Assembly: GCF_003363015.1 (NCBI RefSeq)
Contig: NZ_QRAP01000002.1
Location: 1 to 64,000, forward strand
Reading direction: 5' to 3'
Length of the DNA stretch: 64,000 bases
DNA from: Enterobacillus tribolii
Lineage (GTDB): Bacteria; Pseudomonadota; Gammaproteobacteria; Enterobacterales; Enterobacteriaceae
Shown here: positions 61,865 to 64,000 of the stretch, in pieces
How positions within the stretch are numbered: the first letter of the stretch is position 1
Layout: each line of letters starts with the position of its first letter
Notes under the pieces: model-generated
The model's input: the letters and a program-made list of their open reading frames with translations, nothing else
The model's database searches: none
Told to the model about the DNA's origin: nothing
Position numbers and translations under genes: made by a program

Positions 61865-62908
61865 ATGAATATAAGAATATTCATTGCTGTGGCTTTGGTT
61901 TTTATCAGTCAAAGTATATTTAGCGCTACTACACAACCTCATATTGTGATTCTTGCGACAGGTGGCACGATTGCTGGGACGGCAGCAAATACAACACAAA
62001 CATCGGGTTATAAATCTGGCGAAATTGGTGTTCAGACATTAATTAACGCTGTGCCAGAGATAAAAAATATTGCACGTGTTGATGGTCAACAAATTGCTAA
62101 TATTGGAAGTGAAAATATGACCAGCGATATTATTTTAAAACTGTCTCAGCAGGTGAATACGCTACTGGCGCGGGATGATGTTGATGGTGTGGTGATTACT
62201 CATGGTACAGATACGCTGGATGAAACAGCGTACTTCCTGAATCTGACGGTCAAGAGCGATAAGCCCGTGGTGTTCACTGCCGCAATGAGACCAGCGACAG
62301 CGATTAGCGCGGATGGTGCGATGAACCTGTTGGAAGCCGTTACTGTGGCAGCAGACCCCAATGCCAGGGGCCGCGGGGTGATGGTGGTATTAAATGATCG
62401 TATTGGTTCGGCAAGATTTGCCACTAAAACTAACGCGACCACGTTGGATACATTCAAAGCGACCGAGCAGGGGTATCTGGGCATTATTGTAAACGGTACA
62501 CCGCAATTTGAGACGCGAGTGGAAAAGGTGCATACCCTGCGTTCAGTATTTGATGTGCGAAATCTGCGCAAATTACCAGAAGTCGTGATTATTTATGGTT
62601 ATCAGGACGATCCGGAATATATGTATGATGCAGCAATTTCACATCATGTTGACGGGATCATTTATGCCGGAACCGGGGCGGGTTCTGTTTCTGTCAGAAG
62701 CGAGGCAGGGATCAGGAAAGCAGAGGAAGCCGGAATTATAGTGATACGTTCATCCCGCACAGGGAATGGTGTTGTACCCGTCGATAAAGGCCAACCTGGC
62801 CTGGTCGCGGATTCATTGAATCCTGCTAAAGCCCGGATATTGCTGATGACTGCGCTGACGCAAACAAAAAAACCTGAGCTGATTCAACACTATTTCCGTA
62901 CCTACTAA
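61865..62908 (+). CDS. fraE: Periplasmic L-asparaginase of the fra operon
   Basis: A 347-residue type II asparaginase with a signal peptide (hydrophobic [15 protein letters not shown], cleavage near SATTQ). Both catalytic Thr motifs are there: ATGGTIAG and HGTDTLDE. It removes ammonia from fructose-asparagine in the periplasm, giving fructose-aspartate for FraA. Last gene of the operon; no clear terminator follows. Confidence 0.93.
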   Translation: MNIRIFIAVALVFISQSIFSATTQPHIVILATGGTIAGTAANTTQTSGYKSGEIGVQTLINAVPEIKNIARVDGQQIANIGSENMTSDIILKLSQQVNTLLARDDVDGVVITHGTDTLDETAYFLNLTVKSDKPVVFTAAMRPATAISADGAMNLLEAVTVAADPNARGRGVMVVLNDRIGSARFATKTNATTLDTFKATEQGYLGIIVNGTPQFETRVEKVHTLRSVFDVRNLRKLPEVVIIYGYQDDPEYMYDAAISHHVDGIIYAGTGAGSVSVRSEAGIRKAEEAGIIVIRSSRTGNGVVPVDKGQPGLVADSLNPAKARILLMTALTQTKKPELIQHYFRTY

Positions 62909-63239
62909 ACAACACCGCGCGTTAAACCTGTGCCAGAAAGTACAAAAAGCGGTTTAGCGCAGCGGAAGGTGTTTCATCATTACGCCAGAAAATGGACTGC
63001 CCCCACGACAGTAGACAAATTCTGTCCTCACGACGGGGCCTGTTCAAAGGCCTCCGGACTGACGCCACCGAGGTGCCTAGAGACGGCTTTACGGAGGATG
63101 TAAACGCCGAAACGGTTCTTTATTGGTTGTATCATAATGCTCATTTTGTACCACCTTCCTGTACCACCGGGAAGCGGGGCCGGAGGAAAGTAAAAAGAGG
63201 TCACTACTGATAAACCAACAAGTTGTTGACTCAGAAAGC
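62909..63239. other. Gap between fraE and tRNA-Phe
   Basis: About 330 bases. Contains the transposase tail listed at 62995-63110. The rest shows no gene. Confidence 0.55.
62995..63110 (-). pseudogene. Transposase tail and end of an IS3-family element
   Basis: The minus strand encodes RHLGGVSPEAFEQAPS then a stop, the usual end of IS3-family transposases, followed by TGTCTACTGTCGTGGGGGCA, which looks like the element's terminal repeat. Everything upstream in the transposase is gone. Confidence 0.65.
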
Positions 63240-63262
63240 AAAAACCCCCGCCGAAGCGAGGG
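63240..63262 (-). terminator. Terminator of tRNA-Phe
   Basis: On the minus strand CCCTCGC, TTCG loop, GCGGGGG (one G-T pair), then five T, starting 11 bases beyond the tRNA 3' end. Confidence 0.88.
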
Positions 63263-63273
63263 TTATAAATGAG

Positions 63274-63349
63274 TGGTGCCCGGACTCGGAATCGAACCAA
63301 GGACACGGGGATTTTCAATCCCCTGCTCTACCGACTGAGCTATCCGGGC
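63274..63349 (-). tRNA. tRNA-Phe (GAA)
   Basis: A 76-base cloverleaf on the minus strand, GCCCGGATAGCTCAGTCGGT onward. The anticodon loop TTGAAAA gives GAA (63314-63316), with a GGGGA/TCCCC anticodon stem, GGTTCGATTCC T-arm and encoded CCA. In E. coli the same gene (pheU) lies beside yjdC, as here. A frequent insertion point for genomic islands. Confidence 0.98.
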
Positions 63350-63454
63350 AACGAGGCGCATTAAACCGTATCAGGCGTCCGGCGTCAACGCTTTTCCTGA
63401 AAAAGTGACAAATTCATGAATCGACTGCTGAAAAAGTGCCCATGATGTTTGTTT

Positions 63455-64000
63455 TTAGCTCAATGCGCCGTGTTTTCGGCAGTTTGCGATGCGTAAAATG
63501 TCTTCCGCCAGGCGACGAGCCGTTTCTACATCATTCAAATTACGTTTCACCATCAGCTTGCTCAGGCAGCCCTCCAGAATCAGTTCCATCTGATCGGCGA
63601 CCATCACGGCATCATCAACCTCCAGTTCCTGCAACAACGTCAGGGTGAAGTCGTGGGAAGCGTGTTTTTGCTGTTCCGCTAACTGATGGATAGGGTGGTC
63701 GGCTTCCGGGAAGATAGTGCAGGCGGCGATAAACAGGCAGCCGGGGTAGCGCAGTTGTTTGACGTACTGCGCCAGTACCTCATAACGGGCCAGGAGCTTC
63801 TGTTGCGGGGTTTGGCTCTCATCCAGCAATAGCTGGCGGCGCCAGGTGTCAATTTGCTGGGCGTGATAGCGCAGGCTGTCATAAATCAGCGCTTCGCGAT
63901 CCGGCCAGTAACGGACGATATCCTCCACGCTTTCTTCCAACTGTGGCGCCAGCCTTTCCAGCGTGGTCGTCGCCAGCCCTTGTTGCTCCAGCAGGTTGAG
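63455..64000 (-). CDS. yjdC: TetR-family regulator YjdC, cut by the window edge
   Basis: The reading frame enters from the right edge; 181 residues are visible and the start is missing by a short distance. The sequence resembles E. coli YjdC throughout ([11 protein letters not shown] in the helix-turn-helix, [50 protein letters not shown]). Its ligand and targets are unknown. Its place next to tRNA-Phe is the conserved chromosomal arrangement and marks the outer side of the accessory region. Confidence 0.93.
   Translation of the reverse strand, partial: LNLLEQQGLATTTLERLAPQLEESVEDIVRYWPDREALIYDSLRYHAQQIDTWRRQLLLDESQTPQQKLLARYEVLAQYVKQLRYPGCLFIAACTIFPEADHPIHQLAEQQKHASHDFTLTLLQELEVDDAVMVADQMELILEGCLSKLMVKRNLNDVETARRLAEDILRIANCRKHGALS

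Noticed and set aside
63274..63349. Search for a second copy of the tRNA-Phe 3' end as an island border
   Set aside because: I found no duplicate of the tRNA-Phe end in the window; if an island uses this tRNA, its other border lies outside.
1..64000. CRISPR array
   Set aside because: No regularly spaced identical repeats were seen; the only repeats are the dispersed hairpins and the short in-frame tandem copies.

Overview
The window looks like a chromosomal stretch of a member of the Enterobacterales. The evidence is a YjdC-type regulator next to tRNA-Phe, a DbpA helicase of exactly the enterobacterial length, a complete fructose-asparagine (fra) operon in Salmonella order and a colicin E1-type immunity gene. 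The genus cannot be fixed from the sequence. Most of the window is accessory DNA: two biosynthetic clusters, two sugar or amino-sugar utilisation loci, and small remnants of mobile elements and bacteriocins.

Layout. (1) 1-12058 is the 3' end of a trans-AT polyketide cluster: a large PKS open at the left edge (KS linker-KR-ACP-KS-MT-ACP-KS0), a lipocalin-like protein, an acyl hydrolase-like AT, an AT-ER protein and a phosphopantetheinyl transferase. (2) 12525-20995 is a carbohydrate or sugar-acid locus: a TRAP transporter, two SDR dehydrogenases, a LacI regulator, a gluconokinase and an RbsD/FucU mutarotase. A strong inverted repeat in front of the transporter is a candidate operator. (3) 21000-24300 is a decayed stretch with two frameshifted small genes, an Ig-like protein, and a colicin pore-domain remnant facing an intact immunity gene. 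(4) 24310-27379 has a LysR regulator, a TauE-like permease and an SfnB/DszC-like flavoprotein, suggesting sulfur acquisition.

(5) 27894-49617 is the most interesting part. It is a tightly packed, 17-gene, single-strand operon. It carries the three-enzyme hydrazine-forming machinery known from s56-p1, triacsin and pyrazole C-nucleoside pathways: a lysine N6-hydroxylase, a DAO-like FAD oxidase and a cupin-MetRS-like ligase. Here the ligase has an extra carrier-protein domain. Next comes a one-module Cy-A-PCP NRPS whose A-domain pocket reads as cysteine-like, then an AMP ligase, a free ACP and a GNAT. A heme-oxygenase-like diiron protein, a P450, an acyl-CoA dehydrogenase, a KAS III-like enzyme, a PEP-mutase-superfamily enzyme, an ATP-grasp ligase, a C45 acyltransferase, a type II thioesterase and an MFS exporter complete it. 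My reading is that it makes an N-N bond-containing, probably thiazoline-bearing metabolite that I cannot match to a known compound.

(6) 49618-57640 mixes chromosomal genes (dbpA, an S33 hydrolase, an MDR dehydrogenase with divergent HxlR) with IS3-family scars, a family of short dispersed repeats, and a stand-alone HNH plus double-nuclease protein lying between two of those repeats. A damaged copy of a tRNA-Gly 3' end follows. (7) 57654-62908 is fraR-fraBDAE for uptake and breakdown of fructose-asparagine. (8) 62909-64000 has an IS3-family transposase tail, tRNA-Phe and yjdC (cut by the window edge). tRNA-Phe is a classic island insertion point and probably marks the boundary with conserved chromosome.
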